From positions 1-17,568 of the forward strand of contig JAKAHF010000002.1 of the NCBI GenBank assembly GCA_021815245.1: 17,568 bases of DNA, in the 5' to 3' direction. Below are positions 7,068-15,413 of the stretch, in pieces. The position numbers and the translations under genes are program-made. The stretch's first letter is position 1; the number at the start of each line of letters is the position of its first letter. The notes beneath the pieces are model-generated. The model was not told the DNA's origin. It ran no database searches and saw nothing but the letters and a program-made list of their open reading frames with translations. The DNA is from Actinomycetes bacterium (GTDB taxonomy: Bacteria > Actinomycetota > Thermoleophilia > RBG-16-64-13).

Positions 7068-7361
7068 ATGGCCGCACGATGCACCATGATTTCGCTGCTG
7101 GTCTTCTTCGTCTTCGCCGCGGTACTGGCCTCTTGGTCGACGGGATGCGGCTCCAGTTCGACACCGTACGACGAAAGTACCCTCACCACGGCCGCGAACA
7201 CGTCGACGACCAGCCCCTTGGGCACCGATTCGCTTGGCACGGTGCCCCCGGCCACGAACGGCACGGCCTCCACGGGCGGTCCGTCGCCCGAGACAACGAT
7301 CCTGCCCGACACCGGCACCACGGGGTCCGAAGGCCAACTCTTCGCGCTCACCTGGGGATGA
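7068..7361 (+). CDS. Small Ser/Thr-rich probable lipoprotein
   Basis: A 97-residue protein. The ATG at 7068 was preferred over an upstream in-frame ATG because AAGGAGG lies seven bases before it. The N-terminus has a short charged start, a hydrophobic core (ISLLVFFVFAAVLA) and STGC at residues 24-27, so Cys27 could be lipidated after signal peptidase II cleavage; the -3 residue is Ser rather than the usual Leu, which makes the lipobox imperfect. The rest is a low-complexity Ser/Thr/Pro/Gly linker (for example TAANTSTTSPLGTDS) ending in QLFALTWG, with no recognisable domain. It may be a surface tether or a spacer-like protein. It converges on the multicopper oxidase gene, with a GC hairpin between their ends. 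Function unknown. Confidence 0.65.
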   Translation: MAARCTMISLLVFFVFAAVLASWSTGCGSSSTPYDESTLTTAANTSTTSPLGTDSLGTVPPATNGTASTGGPSPETTILPDTGTTGSEGQLFALTWG

Positions 7362-7371
7362 TGAAGCGGGA

Positions 7372-7405
7372 GGCCCCACGGCCGCCTTTCGGCGGCAGCG
7401 GGGCC
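7372..7405. terminator. GC-rich hairpin between convergent genes
   Basis: Nested inverted repeats: outer GGCCCC (7372-7377) with GGGGCC (7400-7405), inner GCCGCC (7381-7386) with GGCGGC (7391-7396), loop TTTC. It lies 11 bp after the lipoprotein stop and 33 bp past the multicopper oxidase stop on the other strand, as expected of a bidirectional terminator. No long T-run flanks it on either side. Confidence 0.6.
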
Positions 7406-7437
7406 ATCGCAGTCGTTTCTAGGGTCGGTCTGTGCGA

Positions 7438-10056
7438 TCAGTCCATCGGCATGCCGTGGTCTCCGTCGGATCCTCCACCGGCATGGCTCTGCATCAACTT
7501 CATGAGAGCGTCGACCACCGAAACCGTGTGTCCCCGTGTCGCGGGAGCGTTCGGCTCGAACGTCGTCGCCGTCTTTCCTCCGATGAGGTTGTTGAATTTC
7601 GCCTTGGCTACGGTCGCCATGTCCGCGGCGTCGATATCGGTGAACCCTGGATTGTATCCGGCGGGCGGTTCGGCCAAGTGCGTTCCCGCCGCTCGCACCA
7701 AGATGCGGAGCATCTGCATGCGGGTGAGCGTGTCGAACGGTCCGAAGTTGCCGTTCAGGTAGCCCATCACGTAGCCGGCGTGAGCCGCTTCTTCGACGTA
7801 GTCGAACGGGTAGGGAGTGTTCGTGTAGGCCACGTCGGCGAAAGTCGCCTTGCCGAGGTTGGTGGTCGCGATGTTGTGTCCGCCGAAACCGAGCACCGCT
7901 ATCTTGGCCATCTGGGCGCGCGTCAGGGGGTCTTCGGGACCGAACCGGCCATCGGGATATCCGCTCACGACGCGGGCCGAGGCCAGAGCCGTGATGGCGG
8001 CGTAGAAGCGGTGGTCGGCCGGCACGTCGCTGAAGTTCGAGGCGCCCGGCGGCAGGACGACGTCGTAGGGCCGCATCATCTCGTTGTCCTCATGCTCGAT
8101 GATGTGGCAGTGCCATACGTAGCGGCCGGCGATGTCGAAGTGCGCTATGACCCGCGTTATCTCGCCGGGATAGGCTATGACCGTATCCTTGGGGGCTCCG
8201 ACCTCCCAGGGCTCGGGCTGGCGGGTCATGGCCGGCCCCATGGGCATGTCTTCTTCATCGTCGCCGGGCATGGTCGACCGGCTAACGACTTCGAACCTCA
8301 CCTCGTGGATGTGGATGGGATGCGCATCCATGGTGAAGTTGTAGATCTCCCAGATCTCGGTCGAGCCGACGATCGGGTTCTCGGTGACCGCTTCGTCCCA
8401 GGTGAGCGGGTTGCCCGTGCCGTTGGCGTTGAGGGTGCCGAGCTGGGCCTCCGCGGGCCCGAACGGTTCACCGCCAGGATTGAAGCCGATGCGGCCATCC
8501 TCGTCGAAATCCACGAGAACAGTCTCGGAATCCAACTCGTTCAAGGTCACCTGGCGCACGTTATCGGCGTCGGTGATGCGCGGGACTTGGGGCAACTGGA
8601 GTGTGGCCGGATCGGTGCTGGTGTCGGGCGCAGTCGCCGCCACGACGCGAAACTGCATGACCTTGCCGGTGGTCCCGGGGTCGGCCGGTTGGAAATCAAC
8701 GCCCGGGGTTCCGCCACCGTAGGGCTCATCTGGGCCCCGATTGATCAGAGTGATGACCGTTCCCGGCGCGAATCCCGAGAAGTCGACGACGACATCGGCG
8801 CGTTCCGCCGGACCAAGCAGTATCTCGTTCTGCGCGAGCGGTTTGGGGAGGAAGCCAAGATCGCTGCCGACCCGCCAGAATGTCAGCGGCTGGTCGGCCC
8901 CGAGAATCAGGAAGCGGCTGCCACACCCGTTGAGCAGACGCAGGCGGTAGCGCTTCGCCTCGACTTGCAGATAGGGCCACGTGTTGCCGTTGACGACCAT
9001 CGTGTTGCCAAAGAACTCGGGGTTCCAGATGGGCGAGATATCCGACTGGCCCTCGTGAGCCGGCTCGGGGATGAACGGTATGTCGAGCTCGTCGGGGAAC
9101 AGTCCCTCGAAGAAGGCCCGATTGTCGGGATAGTAGAGTGACCCGTCGGCGTTGAACGAGCGATCCTGCACCACTATCGGGATCTCGTAGTACTTGGTGC
9201 CTGCCGCATCGCCCACTTTGGGCGCGGGACCCGGCAGCACGCCGGCCGGCAGGTCGTAGTCACCGCCCCTGAGCAGGTAGAACCCGGCCGGACCGGCATA
9301 GACGTTCACCCGAGTCATTCCCAAGGTGTGGTCGTGATACCAGAGGGTACCCGCCGGCTGATCGTTGCGGTATTCGAAAGTAGCGGCGCCGGGTTCGTCG
9401 AGCACGCCGGCGATCTGGTCCCAGGAAGTCCCCCGGGTCGCGTAGCCGGCGGGGATGTTCTTGGCGGCGGGCAGCCACCAGGCTTCGGGATACCCGTCGC
9501 TCTCCGGATCGACATGCGCGCCGTGAAGGTGGGTGACGATAGGCACCGGGCCGGTGTACGGAGCCTGGCTGGTGCCGTGACCGTCCTTGTTGGCCTCACC
9601 CCCGGGCGGATTGGCCCAGTGGAGGGTCTGGTCGACCGGTAGCAGATGGGGCAGGTAGTTGCCCTGCTCGTCGACCAACTGGTTCATCCACTTGACACGC
9701 ACCGGAGTCCCCGCCTTGGCTTCGATGGTGAACGCCGGGTAGTTGAAACTGCCCGGATGGTTGACCGAACCGTAGCTCCACACGGTCGTGGCGCCGAAAG
9801 GAGCGGGGAGAATCTGCTGTTTGAACTGCCGCACCGCGATCTCGTAGTAGTTCGCGCCGGTGCTCGGCATCTCGGGTGGAATAACAAGAGGAGTGACGAA
9901 CTGCGGGATCGTGGTCGGGTCGAGCGTGCCGCCACCGATAGGCTCCGCGGTCGCGCTAGAACCGAGGGCGGTGACAAGCACAATGGCGGTCAGCACCACA
10001 AGAAACAGAAAGAGGAGGAACCGGTTGGTCGAGAGACGCGGTCTGGAAGAACTCAT
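7438..10056 (-). CDS. Secreted CotA-like multicopper oxidase with three S-layer homology repeats
   Basis: An 872-residue protein. ATG at 10054-10056 is preferred because AAGGGGTG precedes it and a Sec signal peptide follows directly (hydrophobic residues 12-32, likely cleavage near SSATA, 36). All four copper ligand blocks are intact: HLHG (176-179), HDH (241-243), HPIHIH (579-584) and HCHIIEHEDNEMM (649-661), giving type 1 ligands His579, Cys650, His655 and Met660. The block style, including HEDNEMM, matches CotA/bilirubin-oxidase-like enzymes, which oxidise phenols, bilirubin or metals and reduce O2 to water. Residues ~674-727, 738-791 and 805-855 are SLH repeats (for example FSDVPADHRFYAAI, VVSGYPDGRFGPEDPLTRAQMAKI), which bind secondary cell-wall polymers and anchor proteins in the cell envelope. 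CotA itself is ~513 residues, so the extra length is mainly the SLH tail. An acidic Met-rich loop lies at 596-610. It is monocistronic, divergent from the nitroreductase gene. Confidence 0.95.
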   Translation of the reverse strand: MSSSRPRLSTNRFLLFLFLVVLTAIVLVTALGSSATAEPIGGGTLDPTTIPQFVTPLVIPPEMPSTGANYYEIAVRQFKQQILPAPFGATTVWSYGSVNHPGSFNYPAFTIEAKAGTPVRVKWMNQLVDEQGNYLPHLLPVDQTLHWANPPGGEANKDGHGTSQAPYTGPVPIVTHLHGAHVDPESDGYPEAWWLPAAKNIPAGYATRGTSWDQIAGVLDEPGAATFEYRNDQPAGTLWYHDHTLGMTRVNVYAGPAGFYLLRGGDYDLPAGVLPGPAPKVGDAAGTKYYEIPIVVQDRSFNADGSLYYPDNRAFFEGLFPDELDIPFIPEPAHEGQSDISPIWNPEFFGNTMVVNGNTWPYLQVEAKRYRLRLLNGCGSRFLILGADQPLTFWRVGSDLGFLPKPLAQNEILLGPAERADVVVDFSGFAPGTVITLINRGPDEPYGGGTPGVDFQPADPGTTGKVMQFRVVAATAPDTSTDPATLQLPQVPRITDADNVRQVTLNELDSETVLVDFDEDGRIGFNPGGEPFGPAEAQLGTLNANGTGNPLTWDEAVTENPIVGSTEIWEIYNFTMDAHPIHIHEVRFEVVSRSTMPGDDEEDMPMGPAMTRQPEPWEVGAPKDTVIAYPGEITRVIAHFDIAGRYVWHCHIIEHEDNEMMRPYDVVLPPGASNFSDVPADHRFYAAITALASARVVSGYPDGRFGPEDPLTRAQMAKIAVLGFGGHNIATTNLGKATFADVAYTNTPYPFDYVEEAAHAGYVMGYLNGNFGPFDTLTRMQMLRILVRAAGTHLAEPPAGYNPGFTDIDAADMATVAKAKFNNLIGGKTATTFEPNAPATRGHTVSVVDALMKLMQSHAGGGSDGDHGMPMD

Positions 10057-10261
10057 CCTGCACCCCTTAGATCGGCACCCTGCAAGAACTCCGCTCACGC
10101 GGAAATATATAATACAACAAAGATACGCGTCTTACTAGCCTATATACGCACACTGCTCTTCTGCCGTGTTCTGCTGTCAATCACGTGCCTACCCAAAGAT
10201 CATCGTCGAGGTCGACGCGAGTAGACTATATCGGGCTACACGCGATCGTTGAGGAGGATGA
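10057..10261. promoter_or_regulatory. Divergent promoter region of the multicopper oxidase and nitroreductase genes
   Basis: About 205 bp with a distinctly AT-rich stretch (around 10101-10140) unlike the surrounding DNA. Reading toward the oxidase gene, a TATTATA-like element occurs near 10107-10114. Reading toward the nitroreductase, TAGACT/TATATC (10222-10232) is a possible -10 element. A perfect dyad, CGTCGA-GG-TCGACG (10204-10217), overlaps where the -35 or spacer of that promoter would lie, and a small dyad TCCGC-TCAC-GCGGA is at 10090-10103. The -35 elements are not convincing; no known copper-regulator box was recognised. Confidence 0.4.
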
Positions 10262-10762
10262 GTGAGCGACATCCGCGGCCGGCGAAGCGTCCGCAAGTAC
10301 ACCGGCGAGGAAGTGACCGAAGAACAGGTGGTGGAGTTGCTGAAGGGAGCCATGAGCGCACCCTCGGCCGCCAACCAGCAGCCGTGGCGCTTCGTGGTCA
10401 TCAGAAGCCAAGAGCAGCGCGACCGCATCCCCGCGTTCCACCCTCACGCCTCCATGGCGCCCAGCGCCTCGGTGGTCATCGCGGTCTGCGGGGACCTCAG
10501 TGAACTGCGCATCGCCGAGCGGTGGGTTCAGGACTGCTCGGCCGCCACTCAGAACCTTCTGCTTGCGGCGCACGACATGGGCCTTGGAGCCGTCTGGCTG
10601 GGAGTCTATCCGACCGAGGACCGGGTGGAAGGCGTGCGCCGGCTGCTCGGCTTGCCCGAGCACATCATGCCCCTAGCCATGGTCGCGATCGGGCATCCCG
10701 CGGAACACCCGCCCGCTGCCGACCGCTTCGAACCCGGCTACGTGCACTACGATCGTTGGTAG
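10262..10762 (+). CDS. Nitroreductase-family FMN oxidoreductase
   Basis: A 166-residue protein typical of the short nitroreductases of anaerobes. FMN-binding features: RGRRSVRKYTGEEV at the N-terminus (residues 5-18) with the phosphate-binding Arg/Ser, SAPSAANQQPWRFVVI (32-47) and GLGAVWLGVYP (107-117). Members use NAD(P)H and FMN to reduce nitro compounds, quinones or other electrophiles and act as dimers; the natural substrate is unknown. It starts at GTG, four bases after GGAGGATGA; an overlapping ATG four bases earlier is out of frame. The ACT-domain gene begins 54 bp downstream on the same strand, so co-transcription is possible. No signal peptide, so cytoplasmic. Confidence 0.92.
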   Translation: MSDIRGRRSVRKYTGEEVTEEQVVELLKGAMSAPSAANQQPWRFVVIRSQEQRDRIPAFHPHASMAPSASVVIAVCGDLSELRIAERWVQDCSAATQNLLLAAHDMGLGAVWLGVYPTEDRVEGVRRLLGLPEHIMPLAMVAIGHPAEHPPAADRFEPGYVHYDRW

Positions 10763-10816
10763 GCGCCGTGCGACAATGGGCGCACGAGCAGGCATCGACG
10801 CACGCGGAGGTAGCTG

Positions 10817-11092
10817 GTGCGCACTCCGGCAGTTCTCACGGTCTTGGGTGAAGACAGGGTCGGCATCGTGGCCGCGGTCTCTGCGGTGCTCGCCGAGGCC
10901 AACACCAACATCGAGGACATCCGGCAGACCATCCTCGGCACCATCTTCTCTATGACCATGCTGGTGACCGTCGACGAAGACACCCTGGCCTTCGACGAGG
11001 TACAGAAGCGCCTGGTCGAGATCGGCCGCGACCTCGGCATGCAGATCATTCTGCAGCGGGAGGACGTCTTCCGCTACATGCACCGCATCTAG
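10817..11092 (+). CDS. ACT-domain protein (UPF0237)
   Basis: A 91-residue stand-alone ACT domain. The N-terminal strand and loop read [22 protein letters not shown], the ligand-binding GEDRVGIVA turn typical of ACT domains, then [13 protein letters not shown] and TMLVTVD strands. It starts at GTG, six bases after GGAGG. The family is small regulatory proteins of the UPF0237 group (the structurally solved pneumococcal SP_0238 is an example), presumed to bind an amino acid or related small molecule and sense its level. The UPF0210 gene follows after 17 bp, the usual conserved pairing. Ligand and target are unknown. Confidence 0.92.
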   Translation: MRTPAVLTVLGEDRVGIVAAVSAVLAEANTNIEDIRQTILGTIFSMTMLVTVDEDTLAFDEVQKRLVEIGRDLGMQIILQREDVFRYMHRI

Positions 11093-11109
11093 ATCGAAGG
11101 GCCGGTGCC

Positions 11110-12474
11110 GTGTACTTCACACCCGAGGAAATAGTCGAAACCCTCACCATGATCACGCAGCAGCACCTCGACGTGCGCACCATCACGCTCGGGCTGTCGC
11201 TCTCGTCATGCGCCCACTCCGACATCGACCAGATGGCGCGGCTGATCTACGAGCGCGTGACCTCGGCCGGCGAACACCTCGTGCCGGTGGCCGAGCAGCT
11301 CGCCCGTGAGTACGGCATCCCGGTCGTGAACAAGCGCATCGCCGTCACGCCGGTGGCTCAACTCGCCGCGGCGACTGCCGCCCGCGACCTCACCCCCCTT
11401 GCTCAGGCGCTCGACCGTGCGGCCGCGAGCGTCGGCATCGACTTCATCGGGGGCTTTTCGGCACTGGTGCACAAGGGCATCGGCGACGCCGACGCCCGTC
11501 TCATAGCTTCGATGCCGGCGGCCCTCGCGACCACACAACGGGTTTGTGCCTCGGTGAACGTCGCCACAACGAGGGCGGGCATCAACATGGACGCGGTGCT
11601 CGCCATGGCACGAACCGTGCTCGACACCGCCCAGGCTACGGCCGACCGCGACTGCATCGGCTGCGCCAAGCTGGTGGTGTTCGCCAATATGGTCGAAGAC
11701 AACCCCTTCATGGCCGGTGCGGTTCACGGCGCCGGCGAGCCCGACGAGGTGGTCAACGTGGGCATCTCGGGCCCCGGTGTCGTGCGCGCGGTGGTGGAGG
11801 CGATGGCCGAGACGGCCGACCTGACTTCAGTGGCCGAGGCCATCAAAGCCACGGCTTTCAAGATCACCAGGGTGGGAGAACTGGTCGCCCGCGAGGCGGC
11901 GCACAGGTTGGGAGTGGCTCGGGGCATCGTCGACCTATCGCTCGCCCCCACTCCCGCGGAGGGCGACTCGGTGGCCGCGATCATCGAAGCCCTGGGAGTC
12001 GGGCGATGCGGCGGCCCGGGCACGACCGCCGCGCTCGCGCTGCTCAACGACGCGGTCAAGAAGGGTGGCGCCATGGCCACCAGCTCCACGGGTGGTCTCT
12101 CGGGTGCCTTCATCCCCGTCTCGGAGGATGCCGGCATGATCCGCGCGGCCGAGTCTGGCGCGCTGTCGCTCGAGAAGCTCGAGGCCATGACCAGCGTCTG
12201 TTCGGTCGGTCTCGACATGATCGCGATCCCGGGCGATACGCCAATCGAAACCATCGCGGGCATCATGGCCGATGAGGCTGCCATCGGCATCATCAACAAC
12301 AAGACGACCGCCGTCCGGCTGCTGCCGGCCGTGGGCAAGAAGGTCGGCGACCGCCTGTCGTTCGGCGGCCTGCTGGGTGAAGCCCCGGTGATGCCTGTGA
12401 ACACGTGGGCCGGCACGGTCTTCGCGCGCCGTGGCGGACGATTCCCGGCCCCTCTGGGCAGTCTGCGCAACTAG
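11110..12474 (+). CDS. UPF0210 / PFL-family protein (DUF711)
   Basis: A 454-residue protein, normal for the family. Recognisable blocks include the N-terminal [13 protein letters not shown] and [99 protein letters not shown] and the C-terminal [18 protein letters not shown]. The fold relates to pyruvate formate-lyase but the radical-enzyme activity is not established, and the biochemical role is unknown. The GTG start has a GAAGGG site. It is paired 17 bp downstream of the ACT-domain gene, a linkage conserved in Firmicutes and archaea, so the ACT protein probably regulates or partners this one. No signal peptide. Confident in family, not in function. Confidence 0.92.
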   Translation: MYFTPEEIVETLTMITQQHLDVRTITLGLSLSSCAHSDIDQMARLIYERVTSAGEHLVPVAEQLAREYGIPVVNKRIAVTPVAQLAAATAARDLTPLAQALDRAAASVGIDFIGGFSALVHKGIGDADARLIASMPAALATTQRVCASVNVATTRAGINMDAVLAMARTVLDTAQATADRDCIGCAKLVVFANMVEDNPFMAGAVHGAGEPDEVVNVGISGPGVVRAVVEAMAETADLTSVAEAIKATAFKITRVGELVAREAAHRLGVARGIVDLSLAPTPAEGDSVAAIIEALGVGRCGGPGTTAALALLNDAVKKGGAMATSSTGGLSGAFIPVSEDAGMIRAAESGALSLEKLEAMTSVCSVGLDMIAIPGDTPIETIAGIMADEAAIGIINNKTTAVRLLPAVGKKVGDRLSFGGLLGEAPVMPVNTWAGTVFARRGGRFPAPLGSLRN

Positions 12475-12605
12475 GACGCGGCGACAGCCTCGCTCTCATC
12501 ACTCATGTGGCGTTCGAGCAACGCTCGATCTCGCCCTCAAGCCACCGGTTCGACGCGCCGATACCACTATGGATGGGGGGTCGAGGTGAACGAGGTCATA
12601 TCGAG

Positions 12606-15353
12606 TTGAATTTGCACCGCCCCCGGACCGGCCGCGACAGGTCAGACGCGCGGTCTACGCTGGAGCATCTTGGCCGTCATCCCCGCGCTGCAAAGATCGG
12701 CATCTACGCCACAACCGCGATCGCGGCCATGTACGCCGTCTTCTCTTTCAGCGGCAGGCTGCAAGAGCACGAGCTTCCCAGCGCCGTGGGTACCTTCATC
12801 GTCGGACTTGCCGCAGCCGCATTCCTGTTCTTTCGCGCCAAACGGCTGCACTGGTCGCGAGCATGGCTGCTCCTGTCGGCCAGCGTTGCGCTGGTGCAGC
12901 TCGTGGGCATGAGCTACTTCGTCTACGCCGTCATCAGTGGCAGAGCGATCGCCGCGTCGGCACTCTTCGCCATGTATCTGGTCTCGTATCCACCCTTGTT
13001 CGCCGGCGTTCTCGCGCTTTCTCGAGAGGACCGGCCTCTGCGGGCTTCAAGCCGCCTGAATCGAGTCGGAGGTTGGCTCGACTCGGCCATCGTGCTGTTC
13101 GGCGGTGGCATGGCGATCGTATTCATGGGCCTGATCCCAGTCGCCCGCGCCAATCGAGGCGACACGATCGCTCTCATATTCGTCGCCTGCAACGTCCTCA
13201 TGACGCTGATTCTGCTCCTCAGCTCGACAAGGTACGCCCTCCTTCAAGGCCGGACTTTTCGGCCATTCGTCAAGATATTCCTCATCGTCGGCGTCATCGG
13301 CTCGATGGCGAGCGTCGTGATCGTCCTCGCCGAAGAGGCGGGTGCCGGCTACGTCATAGGTGACTCGGCCGACGGGGTATACGTCATCGCCATGGCGGCC
13401 CTTGCCTGGGCCGGCTACATATCCCCCGTGCGCCGCCTCGAGGACGACGTGCCCGTCAGATGGCTGGGAATGCCCATCAAGAATCTACTCCCGCTGTTCG
13501 CCACCCTGCTCGGTCTTGGCCTACTTGTCGGTCACTCGTTCCGCGATGCGCACGAAGATACCGGCGCGATGGTCGTTTCGGTGGTGATCCTCGTTCTGAT
13601 CGTGATCGCACGGCAGCTCGTGGCGTCGATCGAAACGGGGCAGATGGAGGCTCGAAAAGCCGTGACGCGCATCGAGAAGCGGTTCCGCTCTCTGGTGACC
13701 AACTCGTCCGACGTCATAGTCGTGACCGATACCGACATGAGGATCTCGTTCGCGACGCCTTCGGCAGAGCGGTTGTTCGGAGCGAAAGGAGGCGGGGGTG
13801 TCGGCGCGAAGCTCACCGATGTTCTCGCTCCCGAGGCGCACACCTCGGCGCTTGCCGCCGTGGCGGAGTGTCTCGAACGTCCGCTTGCCAGAGTAGAAGG
13901 CGAGTGGCTCGTACGAGACATCGATGGTTCTTGGAGCCACTTCCATGTGATCATTCGCAACCTGCTCGACGATCCCACGGTGGGTGGCCTCGTCTACACC
14001 ATGCGCGATGTGGAGGATCGGGTGCGCTTCGAGTCGCAACTGGAGCGGCAGGTCTTCTACGATCCGTTGACCCAACTCCCCAACCGTGTGCTGTTCAGCG
14101 ACCGCCTGCGGCACGCGCTCGCCCGAGCCCGGCGCACCGGCACCCTGATAGCGGTGATGTTCGCCGACCTTGACGACTTCAAGCTGGTGAACGACACCGG
14201 CGGGCACATCCTGGGCGACAAGTTGCTCGTGCAGGTCGCGCTACGCCTTCAGACGACCCTGCGGGCGAGCGACACCCCCGCGCGGCTCAGCGGCGACGAG
14301 TTTGCAGTATTGATAGAGGATCTGACCGACCTACTGCAGGCGACTCACGTCGCCGAGGAGTTGCTCGAGTGTCTGAGGCCGCCGTTCTCCATCGGCGAGA
14401 GCGAACTGACGGTCGGAGCCAGCATCGGGCTCGTCTGCTCCGACGGAGACCACTCCCCCGAGGAGTTGCTGCGTCACGCCGACACGGCCATGTATGAGGC
14501 AAAGCGAGCGGGTGGAAACAGATTCGACGTCTTTGAACCGAGCATGCAGGAGGCTATTCACCGACGGCTCGAGCTGCAGGCCGATCTTCGCCGTGGCACC
14601 GCCGAACGTGAATTCGTGGTCTTCTACCAGCCGGTCGTCGAGATGGCGACGGAGCGGGTGGCCGGACTCGAAGCCTTGGTACGATGGCGGCATCCGGCGA
14701 GCGGGCTCCTCGGTCCGGCCGACTTCCTCGACGTGGCCGAGCAGACCGGACTCGTCAGCACACTCGGCCAGCAGGTGCTCGAGGAGGCCTGCAGGCAGAC
14801 GAAGATCTGGACCGACGCGTTCGTTCCCGGTTGGCCCCTCTCCGTCGCGGTCAATTTCTCGCCGCGCCAGCTCCGTGAACCATCGGTGGTCGACATGATC
14901 GCCGAAGCTCTCGATTCGTCGGGGCTCGATCCGCACCAGTTGGTACTCGAGGTCACCGAGGACGCCCTCATCGAAGGCGAACAGCCCACCAGCACCAAGC
15001 TGTGGGCCCTCAAGAAGCTCGGCGTCAGGCTGGCGATCGACGATTTCGGCACGGGGTACTCGTCACTGAGCCGGCTCAGCTCGTTTCCGTTCGACTACGT
15101 CAAGATCGACAAGCAGTTCGTCGGACGGCTCGCCAGCAGCCGGCAGGAATCGGCCGTCGCCCGCTCGATCATCGGCCTCGCGCAAAGCCTGGGTCTCCAC
15201 GCGGTCGCGGAGGGCATCGAACGTGAAGAGCAGCGCGACCGTCTGGTCAGCCTCGGCTGCAAGTATGGGCAGGGGTTCCTCTTCTCGGAGCCGCTCGCCA
15301 CGCACGACATGTCTGACTATCTCCTCGCGACTCTGGCCCTCGAGGTGCGCTAG
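12606..15353 (+). CDS. Membrane PAS-GGDEF-EAL cyclic di-GMP turnover protein
   Basis: A ~915-residue protein. The TTG at 12606 is favoured because GAGGT lies nine bases upstream and codons just before it (ggg, ggt, cga) look non-coding; an ATG at 12573 without a ribosome site is the alternative. About residues 31-335 hold roughly ten transmembrane helices, a sensor region that matches no named domain I know. PAS follows (359-468), then GGDEF (482-641) with SGDEF (562-566) and an RxxD inhibitory site (RASD, 553-556) five residues before it, then EAL (651-908) with Glu689 in the EAL motif and the DDFGTG Asp pair (812-813), plus Asn750, Glu782, Lys833 and Gln889. Both diguanylate cyclase and phosphodiesterase sites therefore look intact, so net direction is not predictable. 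It lies 131 bp after the UPF0210 gene; a separate promoter is likely. Confidence 0.92.
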   Translation: MNLHRPRTGRDRSDARSTLEHLGRHPRAAKIGIYATTAIAAMYAVFSFSGRLQEHELPSAVGTFIVGLAAAAFLFFRAKRLHWSRAWLLLSASVALVQLVGMSYFVYAVISGRAIAASALFAMYLVSYPPLFAGVLALSREDRPLRASSRLNRVGGWLDSAIVLFGGGMAIVFMGLIPVARANRGDTIALIFVACNVLMTLILLLSSTRYALLQGRTFRPFVKIFLIVGVIGSMASVVIVLAEEAGAGYVIGDSADGVYVIAMAALAWAGYISPVRRLEDDVPVRWLGMPIKNLLPLFATLLGLGLLVGHSFRDAHEDTGAMVVSVVILVLIVIARQLVASIETGQMEARKAVTRIEKRFRSLVTNSSDVIVVTDTDMRISFATPSAERLFGAKGGGGVGAKLTDVLAPEAHTSALAAVAECLERPLARVEGEWLVRDIDGSWSHFHVIIRNLLDDPTVGGLVYTMRDVEDRVRFESQLERQVFYDPLTQLPNRVLFSDRLRHALARARRTGTLIAVMFADLDDFKLVNDTGGHILGDKLLVQVALRLQTTLRASDTPARLSGDEFAVLIEDLTDLLQATHVAEELLECLRPPFSIGESELTVGASIGLVCSDGDHSPEELLRHADTAMYEAKRAGGNRFDVFEPSMQEAIHRRLELQADLRRGTAEREFVVFYQPVVEMATERVAGLEALVRWRHPASGLLGPADFLDVAEQTGLVSTLGQQVLEEACRQTKIWTDAFVPGWPLSVAVNFSPRQLREPSVVDMIAEALDSSGLDPHQLVLEVTEDALIEGEQPTSTKLWALKKLGVRLAIDDFGTGYSSLSRLSSFPFDYVKIDKQFVGRLASSRQESAVARSIIGLAQSLGLHAVAEGIEREEQRDRLVSLGCKYGQGFLFSEPLATHDMSDYLLATLALEVR

Positions 15354-15413
15354 AGATCCTGCTGATTTGCAGCCCGCGGCCCCCGAACCTCTACGGGCGC
15401 GCCGCGATCGGCG

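Noticed and set aside
7432..9141. A 569-codon plus-strand frame opposite the multicopper oxidase
   Set aside because: The minus-strand oxidase has all copper ligands and SLH repeats; the plus frame is a GC-rich shadow.
12405..12605. Upstream start for the GGDEF-EAL gene inside the UPF0210 gene
   Set aside because: The extra residues overlap the end of UPF0210, have poor codon use and lack a ribosome site.
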